Below, piece after piece: positions 17,352-25,742 of a DNA stretch of 64,000 nucleotides. The position numbers and the translations under genes were made by a program. How positions within the stretch are numbered: the stretch's first letter is position 1; each line of letters starts with the position of its first letter. Source of the stretch: Mucilaginibacter geliditolerans. GTDB taxonomy: Bacteria > Bacteroidota > Bacteroidia > Sphingobacteriales > Sphingobacteriaceae. The stretch spans positions 496,001 to 560,000 of the forward strand of contig NZ_JACHBY010000003.1 in NCBI RefSeq assembly GCF_014200495.1, read 5' to 3'. The notes under the pieces were generated by a model. That model was not told where the DNA came from. It saw only the letters and a list, made by a program, of their open reading frames with translations, and did not search any database.

Positions 17352-18737
17352 ATGAAACTAAAGTTTACCTTACTATTCGCTTTTATTTTCTCAACCGCAT
17401 TGCTTAAAGCACAGGACTCACTGATGCTGCGCAAAATATATGATGAGGAACTGGTTAACGGCCAATGCTATGCTAACCTGCATTACTTATGTAAGAATAT
17501 TGGCCCGCGTTTAAGTGGTTCACCAAACGCGCAGAAAGCGATTGAGTGGGGTAAAAAACTAATGGAAAGTTATGGTTTCGACCGTGTTTTTCTGCAACCT
17601 GTAATGGTTCCGCATTGGGTAAGGGGAGCTAAAGAGAGCGGGATGATAGTTATTGGCAATAACCGTATACCTGTTGCCATTGCGGCATTGGGCATGTCGG
17701 TAGCAACTCCTGCCGACGGTATTACTGCCGATGTTATTGAAGTACATAGTTTAAAGGAATTGGATACCCTTGGCGCTGCTGCCATAAAAGGCAAAATAGT
17801 TTTCTTTAACCGCCCGTTCGATCCCCGCTTTATTGAAACTCTGCGTGCTTACGGCACTGCAGGCGATCAGCGTTTTGCAGGCCCGGCAGCAGCGGCAAAA
17901 TATGGGGCAAAGGGAGTAATCGTACGTTCCTTAACAGAGAGCATTGATAATTACCCGCATACCGGAACCACATCTTACGACAAAGACGGCATCAAAATTC
18001 CGGCAGCAGCCATATCAACCATGGCGGCAAACCAATTGAGTAGTTTGTTAAAGCAAAAAGGTTCATCTCCTGTACAATTCTATTTTAAAATGAATTGTAA
18101 GACTCTACCAGACACCCTTTCCTACAACGTGGTGGGTGAATTAACCGGAACCGAAAATCCTAATAAATTCATCACCGTTGGCGGTCACCTCGATTCATGG
18201 GATCTGGCCGAAGGCGCACATGATGATGGCACAGGCATTATACAGTCGGTTGAGGCAGTGCGTTTGCTTAAAGTGCTGGGTTATCAACCCAAAAACTCGA
18301 TCAGGGCAGTGTTCTTCATCAACGAGGAAAATGGCGATAAAGGCGGCGAGAAATATGCCGAATTAGCGGCGAAAAACAAGGAAGATCATATTGCCGCCAT
18401 TGAATCGGACCTGGGCGGCTTTACACCCCGTGGATTCGGATTCAGTGGTGCTTCACCCGCATTTGTGCAGAACATCAACCTGAAATGGAAAAAACTGCTT
18501 GAACCTTATGATGCCGATCGACTTACTGCCGGCGGTGGCGGAAGCGACATAGAACCGCTGAAAGCAAAATCGCCGGGAATTGTACTCATAGGCTACCTGC
18601 CCGATTCACAGCGTTACTTTGATGTACACCATAGTGCCAACGATGTTTTTGAGAATGTAAACAAGCGCGAGCTGGAACTCGGCGCGGCCGCAATTGCCTC
18701 TTTAATGTATCTCATAGACCAGCATGGCTTAAATTAA
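17352..18737 (+). CDS. Secreted M28-family metallopeptidase (aminopeptidase/carboxypeptidase Q type)
   Basis: A 461-residue protein. ATG 17352 is preferred to an upstream in-frame start because it yields a signal peptide (MKLKFTLLFAFIFSTALLKA). A PA-domain-like insert lies around residues 120-260. The M28 zinc ligands appear in VGGHLDSWDLAEGAHDDGTG (His, Asp), FFINEENGDKGG (catalytic Glu and Glu), AIESDLGGFTPRG (Asp) and DVHHSANDVFENV (His). It probably trims dipeptides or N-terminal residues in the periplasm or outside the cell. Own promoter upstream. Confidence 0.92.
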   Translation: MKLKFTLLFAFIFSTALLKAQDSLMLRKIYDEELVNGQCYANLHYLCKNIGPRLSGSPNAQKAIEWGKKLMESYGFDRVFLQPVMVPHWVRGAKESGMIVIGNNRIPVAIAALGMSVATPADGITADVIEVHSLKELDTLGAAAIKGKIVFFNRPFDPRFIETLRAYGTAGDQRFAGPAAAAKYGAKGVIVRSLTESIDNYPHTGTTSYDKDGIKIPAAAISTMAANQLSSLLKQKGSSPVQFYFKMNCKTLPDTLSYNVVGELTGTENPNKFITVGGHLDSWDLAEGAHDDGTGIIQSVEAVRLLKVLGYQPKNSIRAVFFINEENGDKGGEKYAELAAKNKEDHIAAIESDLGGFTPRGFGFSGASPAFVQNINLKWKKLLEPYDADRLTAGGGGSDIEPLKAKSPGIVLIGYLPDSQRYFDVHHSANDVFENVNKRELELGAAAIASLMYLIDQHGLN

Positions 18738-18793
18738 TATAGGTGTAACTCAAACCTTACCGTAATTTTACATAAAAAGCCGCCGCATAATCT

Positions 18794-18801
18794 TAAATTT
18801 G
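18794..18801 (+). promoter_or_regulatory. Putative -7 box (TAAATTTG) for the MFS transporter
   Basis: Matches TAnnTTTG 23 bases before the GTG start; it sits in a GCCGC...GCGGC imperfect hairpin (18780-18805). No clear -33 element. Confidence 0.4.
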
Positions 18802-18824
18802 CGGCACATCACAAAAAACATTAA

Positions 18825-20135
18825 GTGCCAGACGAAGGACATAGTCAACCCCCAAAAAAAGATTCTTTTGCAGCATTGCGATACAAAGATTTCCGCGCAT
18901 ACATCGGGATGCGGTTTTTCTTCACCTTTGCTTATCAAATGCAAACCGTTGTTATCGGTTTTTACATTTACCAGTTAACCCATAGTACCTTTAAACTCGG
19001 CATGCTCGGCCTTTGCGAAGCTATACCAGCAGTTGGTATTGCCTTATATGGCGGTTATATAGCCGATAAATCCGAAAAACGGAAAATGCTGTTGCTTATT
19101 TATACCGGCGTATTTTTATCATCGCTGGTAATGGGTGTAGTTACACTTAGCAGCATGCGCCAATACATCCACGCCGACTGGATAGTACCGATAATTTATG
19201 TAATGATATTTTGTAACGGCGTTGCCCGCGCATTTTATGGCCCGGCAACATTTACCGTTTACGCGCATAGCATACCCAAGGAGCTTTACCCTAACGGCAG
19301 TACCTGGAGCAGCTCAAGCTGGCAGATAGCATCTATATTAGGCCCGGCAGCAGGTGGTTTAATATATGGTTTCGCCGGTAAATTTATACCCGGTATAAGC
19401 GGCATAACGGCAACTTTTGTAGTTATACTCTTTCTAATATTGGTATCATTAGTGCTGGTATATTTCCTGAAAAAATATCCCCCTGTATTTAAACCGAAAG
19501 AAAATATCTGGAAAAGCCTTGCAGAAGGCATACACTTTGTTTTTAAAAACAAGATGATGCTCGGCGCCATGAGCCTAGACCTGTTCTCCGTATTTTTTGG
19601 CGGCGTAGTAGCCCTGTTGCCTGTCTTTGCCAATGAAATATTAAAAGTGGGCCCTGAGGGATTAGGAATTATGCGCGCGGTAGGCTCTGCCGGGGCAGTT
19701 ATTACTATGCTGGCCATGTCGCGGTTTTCACCTATGAACAAGCCATGGCGCAACCTGCTGATAGCCGTTACAGGCTTCGGCGCATCAATTATTTGTTTTG
19801 GCTTGTCGAGAAATTTCTACCTGTCGCTATTCTTCCTCTTTACAGAGGGTGCATTTGATAGCGTAAGTGTGATCATCCGCGGCACTATTATGCAGCTGTT
19901 AACACCTGATGAAATGCGCGGCCGTGTATCGGCAGTAAACTCCATGTTCATCGGTTCATCCAATGAGCTTGGTGATTTTGAATCAGGCACAGCGGCAAGT
20001 ATATTAGGAACCGTACCCGCAGTACTTTTTGGCGGCTGCGTTACCCTAACGGTAGTAACCGTTACTTACTTAAAAACAAAGAATTTGATACCGCTATCAT
20101 TAGAGGATATCAACCGGAGAGATACAGCGGTTTAA
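18825..20135 (+). CDS. Major facilitator superfamily transporter (EntS-like)
   Basis: A 436-residue inner-membrane protein read from a GTG start, with about 12 hydrophobic helices. The first begins FRAYIGMRFFFTFAYQMQTV; the loop 2-3 motif is GGYIADKSEKRKML. The C-terminal half has RGTIMQLLTPDEMRGRVSAV, typical of the EntS/macrolide-efflux branch. Substrate unknown; drug or siderophore export is possible. It converges on the aminotransferase gene, with a GCACTCGAAGC palindrome between them. Confidence 0.88.
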   Translation: MPDEGHSQPPKKDSFAALRYKDFRAYIGMRFFFTFAYQMQTVVIGFYIYQLTHSTFKLGMLGLCEAIPAVGIALYGGYIADKSEKRKMLLLIYTGVFLSSLVMGVVTLSSMRQYIHADWIVPIIYVMIFCNGVARAFYGPATFTVYAHSIPKELYPNGSTWSSSSWQIASILGPAAGGLIYGFAGKFIPGISGITATFVVILFLILVSLVLVYFLKKYPPVFKPKENIWKSLAEGIHFVFKNKMMLGAMSLDLFSVFFGGVVALLPVFANEILKVGPEGLGIMRAVGSAGAVITMLAMSRFSPMNKPWRNLLIAVTGFGASIICFGLSRNFYLSLFFLFTEGAFDSVSVIIRGTIMQLLTPDEMRGRVSAVNSMFIGSSNELGDFESGTAASILGTVPAVLFGGCVTLTVVTVTYLKTKNLIPLSLEDINRRDTAV

Positions 20136-20157
20136 TAAACACAATTAATATAAAATG

Positions 20158-20224
20158 GGTGTCATGCACTCGAAGCATGCGGGCAAAGGCCTTTACGCAT
20201 ATGCTTCGAGTGCCAGGCATGACA
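20158..20224. repeat. GCACTCGAAGC palindrome (REP-B), copy 1
   Basis: GTGTCATGCACTCGAAGCAT is mirrored by ATGCTTCGAGTGC...ATGACAC, with GGGCAAAGGCCTTTACGC in the centre. It separates two convergent genes and could terminate both. Further copies are at 25500 and 50962. Confidence 0.85.
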
Positions 20225-20248
20225 CCCAAATAATATGATAAACAGAAA

Positions 20249-21505
20249 TTATTTCAGCTTACTTAAAGCTTCCTTAATCCTCGGGATCATTTGCTGAATA
20301 TCCTGCAAAGTGCTTGCACCTACTGATGCCCTGAACCAGTTTACATCCTCACCTGTACCGAATGCAGAGAATGGCACAAAGGCCACCTTAGCTTCTTTTA
20401 TCAGGTAGAAATTGATATCTGCTGATGTTTTCAACACAGTTCCATCAGGTGTGGTTTTGCCTGTATAATCAACCTTAATAGTTAGGTAGATGGCACCCAT
20501 TGGTTCGATGGAATCAACGCTGAAGCCTTCGGCTTTTAATTGCTGAAAGCCTTCGTGCAGGGTGTTTAAGCTGGCCTGTATGTTTGCTTTTATGTTAGTC
20601 AGATAATTGTTAACGTAAGTATCGTTGGTCAGGAATTTAGCCATAGCCACTTGCTCTGCCTTTGGCGACCATGCACCCATGTGGCCAACAATGGCTTTCA
20701 TGTTATCGATCACATTTGCCGGACCGAAGCCCCAGCCCACACGTACACCCGTTGCGGCAAAGCACTTTGATGCGCCATCAATAAATATGGTGTAATCCTT
20801 TAATTCAGGGCGCAGGCTAACCGGGTCGTAATGTTTGTGAACACCGAAGGTTAGTTGCGAGTAGATCTGATCGTATAATAAGTACAACGGTTTTTCGCCT
20901 GCCGCACGTGTTTTGTTTTCGGCGATTACCAGGTCGCAGATCTCTTCTAAATCCTTTTTGTTGAACATGGTGCCCGTTGGGTTCAAGGGCGAGCACAATG
21001 CCAGTAAAGCAGCGCCTTTAATATGTGGGCGAATCTCATCTGCAGTAGGCATAAAATTGTTTTCGGCACGGGTTTCAATCATTATAGCATTGGCGCTGGT
21101 TAGGTCGCTGTAATGGTTGTTGTTCCACGATGGTGTTGGGAAAACAACGGTATCACCCGGATCAACAACTGCTAAAAAGGTAGAATAGATCAATGGCCTT
21201 GAACCGCCTGAGATTAGGATCTGGTTAGGGGCATAATCCAAGGCATACCTGCTTTTCAGGAATGCTGATACGCTCTCGCGCAGGTTAAGCATACCATCAG
21301 CTGGCGGGTAGTTGGTTTGGTTATCGTTATAAGCTTCAACTATGCCTTGCTTCAGCTCCGTTGGGATAGGATATATGTTGGAATCGAAATCACCAATAGT
21401 TAAGTTGGCAATGTTTTGTCCTTGTCTTTTAAGTTCGTTTATTTCACCGGCTATTTTTATGATCTCGGAGCCGCGCAGATTTTTAGCTAATACGGAAACA
21501 CTCAT
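20249..21505 (-). CDS. PLP-dependent class I/II aminotransferase
   Basis: A 418-residue fold-type I aminotransferase. ATG at 21505 (MSVSVLAKNLRGSEIIKIAG) is the likely start; in-frame codons upstream would add an atypical hydrophobic leader. Visible are the substrate/PLP loop ISGGSRPLIYSTF, the NPTGTMF segment, LYDQIYSQL with the ring-stacking Asp and Tyr, the Schiff-base Lys in FIDGASKCFAATGVRVGWGF (about residue 248), and the C-terminal Arg in WFRASVGAS. Probably aspartate- or aromatic-type; the amino donor cannot be fixed from sequence. It is followed on the same strand by nothing within 110 bases. Confidence 0.9.
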   Translation of the reverse strand: MSVSVLAKNLRGSEIIKIAGEINELKRQGQNIANLTIGDFDSNIYPIPTELKQGIVEAYNDNQTNYPPADGMLNLRESVSAFLKSRYALDYAPNQILISGGSRPLIYSTFLAVVDPGDTVVFPTPSWNNNHYSDLTSANAIMIETRAENNFMPTADEIRPHIKGAALLALCSPLNPTGTMFNKKDLEEICDLVIAENKTRAAGEKPLYLLYDQIYSQLTFGVHKHYDPVSLRPELKDYTIFIDGASKCFAATGVRVGWGFGPANVIDNMKAIVGHMGAWSPKAEQVAMAKFLTNDTYVNNYLTNIKANIQASLNTLHEGFQQLKAEGFSVDSIEPMGAIYLTIKVDYTGKTTPDGTVLKTSADINFYLIKEAKVAFVPFSAFGTGEDVNWFRASVGASTLQDIQQMIPRIKEALSKLK

Positions 21506-21574
21506 TGTATGAATTATATATATAATGCAAAAGTGCAGATAGTTTTGAACTATCTGCACTTTAAATTTTAATTG

Positions 21575-22315
21575 TTAACTATTTAAGGTAGCCGGCCGCA
21601 GTTTGATAATGCGCACCCAGTGCATCAGTTTCATTACCGGGAAAACCGGGTCGAACTCAAACCAACGGGCTGCAAAATTTGCATTGTTAGGGCGTTTGTG
21701 GTGATTATTCTGGAACAGTTCGCCCAGCATTAAAAAATCAAACGGTGTGGTGTTTTTTGATTTGTCGTTATTATCAAAATTGGCATAACCATATTTGTGG
21801 CCGCACCAGTTTACAATAGCACCGTGGATTGGCCCCATCATAAAGTGTATCGGCAATAATAAAAACATCCACCAATGGGTGGCAAATACTATATAAAAAG
21901 TAATATATAAACAGCCAAATATAATGCGCGATATCATGGTTGAACCATAATAATCAACTAAATGCCATTCAGGATAATTTCCTTTAAATTCAGCATCAGG
22001 TTCCTTTAAGCGTTTTTCATACAGCCTGAAACTTTGTACCGTGTTCCACATCATCTGGAAAACATCAGTAAAGAAATATGGTGAATGCGGATCCTTTGCG
22101 GTATCACTATATGCATGGTGCTCACGGTGCATAATGGCATATGCACGCGGGTTTAAAAATGATGATCCCTGGAAAATAAAAGTCATCAGGTGAAACGTAC
22201 GCTCGGTAAATTTACTTGTGGTGAACATTTTATGAGAAGCGTACCTGTGTAAGTAAAACGTCTGAAAAAATAGGGAGAGGAACCAGTGAGCTAAAAAGAA
22301 AATTAATATGTACAC
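21575..22315 (-). CDS. Membrane fatty-acid (acyl-CoA type) desaturase
   Basis: A 246-residue integral membrane protein with three iron-binding histidine boxes: HRYASH near residue 23, HREHH near 64 and QNNHH near 208. Hydrophobic pairs lie around residues 1-20 and 125-160. These di-iron enzymes introduce double bonds in acyl chains using oxygen; the product position is unknown. A possible -7 box (TATCTTTG, minus strand) is at 22356-22363. It lies 157 bases downstream of the PAS-LuxR regulator gene on the same strand, so regulation by that protein is conceivable but unproven. Confidence 0.9.
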   Translation of the reverse strand: MYILIFFLAHWFLSLFFQTFYLHRYASHKMFTTSKFTERTFHLMTFIFQGSSFLNPRAYAIMHREHHAYSDTAKDPHSPYFFTDVFQMMWNTVQSFRLYEKRLKEPDAEFKGNYPEWHLVDYYGSTMISRIIFGCLYITFYIVFATHWWMFLLLPIHFMMGPIHGAIVNWCGHKYGYANFDNNDKSKNTTPFDFLMLGELFQNNHHKRPNNANFAARWFEFDPVFPVMKLMHWVRIIKLRPATLNS

Positions 22316-22355
22316 GTAATTGGGTATTGATAGAAAATGAATTGTTATTACTTTA

Positions 22356-22363
22356 CAAAGATA
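22356..22363 (-). promoter_or_regulatory. Putative -7 box (TATCTTTG) for the desaturase
   Basis: Perfect TAnnTTTG on the minus strand, 40 bases before the ATG at 22315. No clear -33 element. Confidence 0.45.
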
Positions 22364-22472
22364 CGATTAAAACCTTAAAAAGGATTTTGAAAGCAGATAT
22401 TTAATCCGTATCTTATACGTTTGAACTACATTTCATTAACGGATCAGCACCATTTATAGTATAAAAAATGCA

Positions 22473-23240
22473 TCAGATCCAGCCCTGGCGTATGGCTTTG
22501 GCTATCAATTCACCTGTGTTACTAAGGTTGTTTTTGTTCAGCATATTTTTGCGGTGGGTATCAACGGTTTGCTTGCTAATATTTAATATTACACCTATTT
22601 CCTTACTGGCTTTTCCCTCAACCAACAGCCGCAGCACCTGTTTTTCGCGCTGGGTGAGCGTTTCCTGGCTATCAATAAACATGCTTTTTACGTCAACATC
22701 AAGGTAGGATGGTTCACCATCCATGCCAATATAGGATAATACCGGTTTGCCGTCGGGTTTCAGGTGTGTAATATCAGTAAGCACGCCTAATGAGCGGGCT
22801 ACGGTGCCGTTGTCTTCAAACTGAATGGTAAGCGCCTGGTGCATTACCCTTATATAATCGCCATTTTTCTTTTTGATGCGATAATCACTCCTTACTTTGT
22901 ACTTTATTATTTTATCGAGTGGCATTTGTGGTAAGAACCGGGCTGTATAGCTTTCAAAGCTTAAAAAGTATGGCCTGTCGTCGGGATGTATAATATCTAA
23001 ATAAAAATCTGTTGTAAAGTCTGATGGCATATAACCCAATACAGTTTCAACGCCATCACTTATCAGTTCAAATTCCCTGTCCTTAAAATTGAATATATAA
23101 TAGAAGTAATCGCCTACCTGGAAAAAAGTAAGTATTTTTTTATAAAGTTCAAGCTCAACTTGTGGAAATTCTGCTATGTTCTCAGTGGCTACACTCTTCC
23201 ATACCTTGTTGATTTCATCAGCAAACAGTTTCAGTTTCAT
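22473..23240 (-). CDS. PAS-domain LuxR-type transcriptional regulator
   Basis: A 255-residue cytosolic protein. Residues about 45-165 form a PAS domain (FYYIFNFKDREFELISDGVE and the PAC segment IKKKNGDYIRVMHQALTI). Residues about 190-252 are a LuxR helix-turn-helix: LTQREKQVLRLLVEGKASKE followed by the recognition helix region ISKQTVDTHRKNMLNKNN. It lacks a receiver domain, so it is not a classical response regulator; the PAS domain presumably senses a small ligand or redox state. Targets are unknown. It lies between the desaturase and a 45-residue gene on the same strand. Confidence 0.9.
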   Translation of the reverse strand: MKLKLFADEINKVWKSVATENIAEFPQVELELYKKILTFFQVGDYFYYIFNFKDREFELISDGVETVLGYMPSDFTTDFYLDIIHPDDRPYFLSFESYTARFLPQMPLDKIIKYKVRSDYRIKKKNGDYIRVMHQALTIQFEDNGTVARSLGVLTDITHLKPDGKPVLSYIGMDGEPSYLDVDVKSMFIDSQETLTQREKQVLRLLVEGKASKEIGVILNISKQTVDTHRKNMLNKNNLSNTGELIAKAIRQGWI

Positions 23241-23373
23241 ATATATACGTAATAGGGCAAGGCTGTTCTAAAAGTAATAAAAATACACGAGAATACCTAT
23301 AAATAGGTATTTCTTTAATGCTAAAACTAAACTATTATTGGGCGTATTATTCTACCTAAACCTTAACATGGCA

Positions 23374-23398
23374 AAAGCCGTCCGCAATGGGCGGCTTT
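23374..23398 (-). terminator. Hairpin terminator downstream of the 45-residue gene
   Basis: AAAGCCG / CGGCTTT arms with extra CC/GG pairing; the minus strand continues with TTTTG. It separates the small gene from the LuxR gene. Confidence 0.6.
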
Positions 23399-23426
23399 AC
23401 TAATTATAGTATAACCAATAGTAAGA

Positions 23427-23564
23427 CTAACCATCACGCAAATATTTGATTTTATCATGGCCGTTAGTGATTTCGGCCTGCTGTTGCGTGATCAAATTTT
23501 TCAAGTCTCCCGATAAACCATTGCCGTTATTTAATGCTTCAACTGACTTTTCGATAGTTTCCAT
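23427..23564 (-). CDS. Small hypothetical protein, 45 residues
   Basis: Reads METIEKSVEALNNGNGLSGD, then a helical stretch (LKNLITQQQAEITNGHDKIK) and stops after YLRDG. It is hydrophilic, mainly helical, with no signal or membrane segment. A terminator hairpin lies directly downstream, which supports a real transcription unit. I do not recognise a family. It is located upstream of the LuxR regulator on the same strand. Confidence 0.5.
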   Translation of the reverse strand: METIEKSVEALNNGNGLSGDLKNLITQQQAEITNGHDKIKYLRDG

Positions 23565-23663
23565 AATAGATAGATTTATCTTGTTAAGGTATATGCAACT
23601 ATCCTGCCAGTATTAAAAATGAAATGGAAGAAATGACCGATATTTGAACGGGGCCGTTGGATC

Positions 23664-23715
23664 ATCCCGACTTCGCTTCGCTAGCCCGCCCTCTCTTCAT
23701 TGCGCGGAAAGAGAG
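23664..23715. repeat. CCCGACTTCG ... AGAGAG repeat (family D), copy 1
   Basis: Shares CCCGACTTCGCTTCGCTAG and a CCCTCTCT...AGAGAG stem with 26707-26763 and 49314-49370; here the centre (TTCATTGCGCGGAA) differs. Confidence 0.6.
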
Positions 23716-23723
23716 AATATAGA

Positions 23724-24392
23724 TTATGATGATTTAATGGAATAATCAAGCAGGATTCTGACAGTTGTAAAATCAACACCCGTTGCATCTTGCTCAATAA
23801 TACCTATGCCTTTGGCTATGAAATAATCGAAGGTAATAGTTGTAGTAAAGCCGGTGCCATTATCCTGTTGAAGATAAAACTTGGTATGGATAACATTGGT
23901 AAAAGTTTTACCATTTACGGTTCTGCTTATATTTTTTTCAACTATTTGCCCTGCAATGCGGGCTGGAAATCCACTTAACGTTCCATTACCATTAACCTTT
24001 GCAATCCACGTACCGTTTACTGCTGTAGTATCGTTCAGATAATACGTTTCCAACGTATCACTTCCACTTTTTCCCAATGTAGTATAAATATGTCCTCCAT
24101 TTGAAAAATAGCCTGACTCTGCCGGAGATACCTGCGAGTTGTAAACTGTACTTACCTGATAATAAGTTCTGTTATTAATTACAGTTGAAACGCCGGTCAT
24201 GGTAGTGGTGCTGGTATCTAAATCGCCGCTGGCATTCTCCTGGTATGTCCAATAGGAGCCTTTGGTTACGGGCTGATAGGTGCCTGCAGTAGCAAAAAAG
24301 CTTGAGTAATCGGGCTTATCTAATTTGCAGCCAGCCATTAGCAGCAATATAGCGACGTAAAAGTATAACCGATGTTTGATAATGGCTTTCAT
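23724..24392 (-). CDS. Lipoprotein of unknown function
   Basis: A 222-residue protein with a type II signal: basic N-terminus MKAIIKHRLYFYV, hydrophobic stretch and lipobox LLLMAGC (Cys about residue 22). After the Cys comes KLDKPDYSS, without an obvious surface-export signal. The rest is rich in Thr, Gly and Asn with short predicted strands (TKGSYWTYQENASGD, FPARIAGQIVEKNISRT). This suggests a beta-sandwich envelope protein. No family recognised with confidence. Confidence 0.75.
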   Translation of the reverse strand: MKAIIKHRLYFYVAILLLMAGCKLDKPDYSSFFATAGTYQPVTKGSYWTYQENASGDLDTSTTTMTGVSTVINNRTYYQVSTVYNSQVSPAESGYFSNGGHIYTTLGKSGSDTLETYYLNDTTAVNGTWIAKVNGNGTLSGFPARIAGQIVEKNISRTVNGKTFTNVIHTKFYLQQDNGTGFTTTITFDYFIAKGIGIIEQDATGVDFTTVRILLDYSIKSS

Positions 24393-24842
24393 TGTGGTAA
24401 CTGTTACCGTATTTTATCAAAATATATTAATTTTTACTAAAATGCAGCTGTATTCAGAACGGTGGAAGTGTTATATAGCCGGCATTGTTATTTTTACGAT
24501 TGATGCTTGCCCAAAGTTTCAATTAAAATAATTTTTCAGCTGATTTACTTTTAAAACAGCAAAAAAACAAAAGTGTTTTAAAAAATATCGTAAAAAAACA
24601 GGTACTTTTTTATCGAAATATTAACTATTAGTAAAACTTAGACTTGCTTTTAAATGGTGGGTTTTACGATTTAGTTGAGCGTATGGGATTTTTAGGGATA
24701 ATGGGTTGTTTAATAGAGTTTTGGTTTATGATTTCTAATTAAATTTTTAATTTTTTACGTTAAAAACTTGCTCTTTTAAATACAGGCGGAGATTAGAGAA
24801 AAATGATTACCCTAACCAGTTAGTTTGTGTAGATTTATAGAT
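24393..24842. other. AT-rich intergenic stretch
   Basis: About 450 bases between divergent genes, clearly A+T-rich, containing homopolymer A tracts and no reading frame or repeat that I can support. Confidence 0.6.
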
Positions 24843-25052
24843 ATGAATGAGTTTGACAAAAATAATTATGAGCTGTGGAAATGGGGTATATTTTACTACA
24901 ACCCTAATGACCCGAATGTTATGGTTGAAAAACGCAGCGGATTAGGATGGACATTCAACTTTGGTCATAATGTTTCTCTTATTATTATGGGGGTTATTCT
25001 GCTTACTATAATTGGCACTTTATTGCTGAGTTTTGGGATTTTGAAGCTTTAG
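24843..25052 (+). CDS. DUF5808-type small membrane protein
   Basis: A 69-residue protein from ATG 24843 (an in-frame TTG/GTG extension of six residues is less likely). The N-terminal part WKWGIFYYNPNDPNVMVEKR SGLGWTFNFGH is the DUF5808 signature, a motif found beside membrane segments in DUF1648-like proteins. One hydrophobic helix follows (LIIMGVILLTIIGTLLLSFG). Function unknown. Its stop codon lies about 10 bases before the start of a repeat island. Confidence 0.8.
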   Translation: MNEFDKNNYELWKWGIFYYNPNDPNVMVEKRSGLGWTFNFGHNVSLIIMGVILLTIIGTLLLSFGILKL

Positions 25053-25472
25053 GTGATTATCGCTTGAAGCCGCTCATGGGCGCGGAGCCCTATTTCTTTT
25101 GTCTTGATACAAAAGAAACAAAAAATCAAGACAAAAAGATCCTTCCGCCTACAGGCAAAACACCCAGGCCCGCGCTTTTTGTCGAGCCTTTGCCCGCTTT
25201 TAATAACGTTTCAATTTGAGCCCTTTCCTTTGGAGAAATTAGGTGAAGTTCGTCAGTAGAACAGCTTCGGATGAAATCAGGCAAAACGATGGTGGCCTTG
25301 TGCGTGGCAGGGCATAGCAGATTTTTACAGAAGCGCAAAGGCCACGCGCGCAGCGATAGCAGGGTAAAAATATAGCAGCCCAGGTTTTGCCTGATTGGCA
25401 GCGCAGAGGCCTGTGCGGCAAAGAAGCCTAATCTACTGACTTGATTTTTTTGGTTACTTTTTGTATCAAGAC

Positions 25473-25615
25473 CATAGGTGTTCGGAAGATTAAAAAAGGG
25501 TGTCATGCTGGCACTCGAAGCATGCGGGCAAAGGCCTTTACGCTTACCCTTCGAGTGCCTCAGGGTGACCTCACGCTCAATATTCGTAAGAAAATATATC
25601 TTCCGAACACCTATG
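25473..25615. mobile_element. 143-bp inverted-repeat element with 10-bp flanking direct repeats
   Basis: Ends are a perfect 18-bp inverted repeat (CATAGGTGTTCGGAAGAT at 25473-25490 and its complement at 25598-25615). GTATCAAGAC occurs directly before and directly after the element (25463-25472 and 25616-25625), as expected of a target duplication. The interior is a GCACTCGAAGC palindrome (REP-B). Confidence 0.75.
25500..25573. repeat. GCACTCGAAGC palindrome (REP-B), copy 2
   Basis: GTGTCATGCTGGCACTCGAA ... TTCGAGTGCCTCAGGGTGAC around GGGCAAAGGCCTTTACGC, carried inside the 143-bp element. Confidence 0.8.
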
Positions 25616-25635
25616 GTATCAAGACAAAAAGTGAC

Positions 25636-25715
25636 GTCATAGCGACAAGCGATACCATAGGATAGGTAATCCAGTCCTACATAGTCAGAATTGCTTCGTT
25701 CCTTACAGCAATGAC
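25636..25715. repeat. Degenerate GTCAT...ATGAC palindrome (REP-A)
   Basis: The right half (GAATTGCTTCGTTCCTTACAG, then CAATGAC) is typical; the left half (GTCATAGCGACAAGCGATACC) has decayed. Confidence 0.55.
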
Positions 25716-25742
25716 GCCGGGAGAATGATAGAAATCAAAAGC

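Larger units (their letters stand above)
25066..25650 (-). mobile_element. Roughly 600-bp dispersed unit, copy 2
   Basis: The reverse complement of the 8.8-9.4 kb unit. It starts with AAGCCGCTCATGGGCGCGGA (25069) and contains the self-complementary TTTTGTCTTGAT ... ATCAAGACAAAA segment near 25096. It is interrupted at 25473-25615 by a smaller element. No transposase is encoded. Confidence 0.7.
25053..25742. other. Repeat island without a gene
   Basis: Almost entirely repeats: the second copy of the 600-bp unit (25066-25472, resuming at 25616), a 143-bp inverted-repeat element inside it, and a degenerate GTCAT/ATGAC palindrome (25636-25715). Open frames such as 25126-25506 are not conserved in copy 1. 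Confidence 0.85.

Noticed and set aside
24393..24842. RNA gene in the AT-rich gap
   Set aside because: Searched by eye for tmRNA, RNase P, SRP and tRNA hallmarks (for example CCA ends and T-loop sequences) without success.
25126..25506. 126-residue frame on the minus strand
   Set aside because: Runs through the 600-bp unit and into the inserted 143-bp element; not conserved in copy 1.
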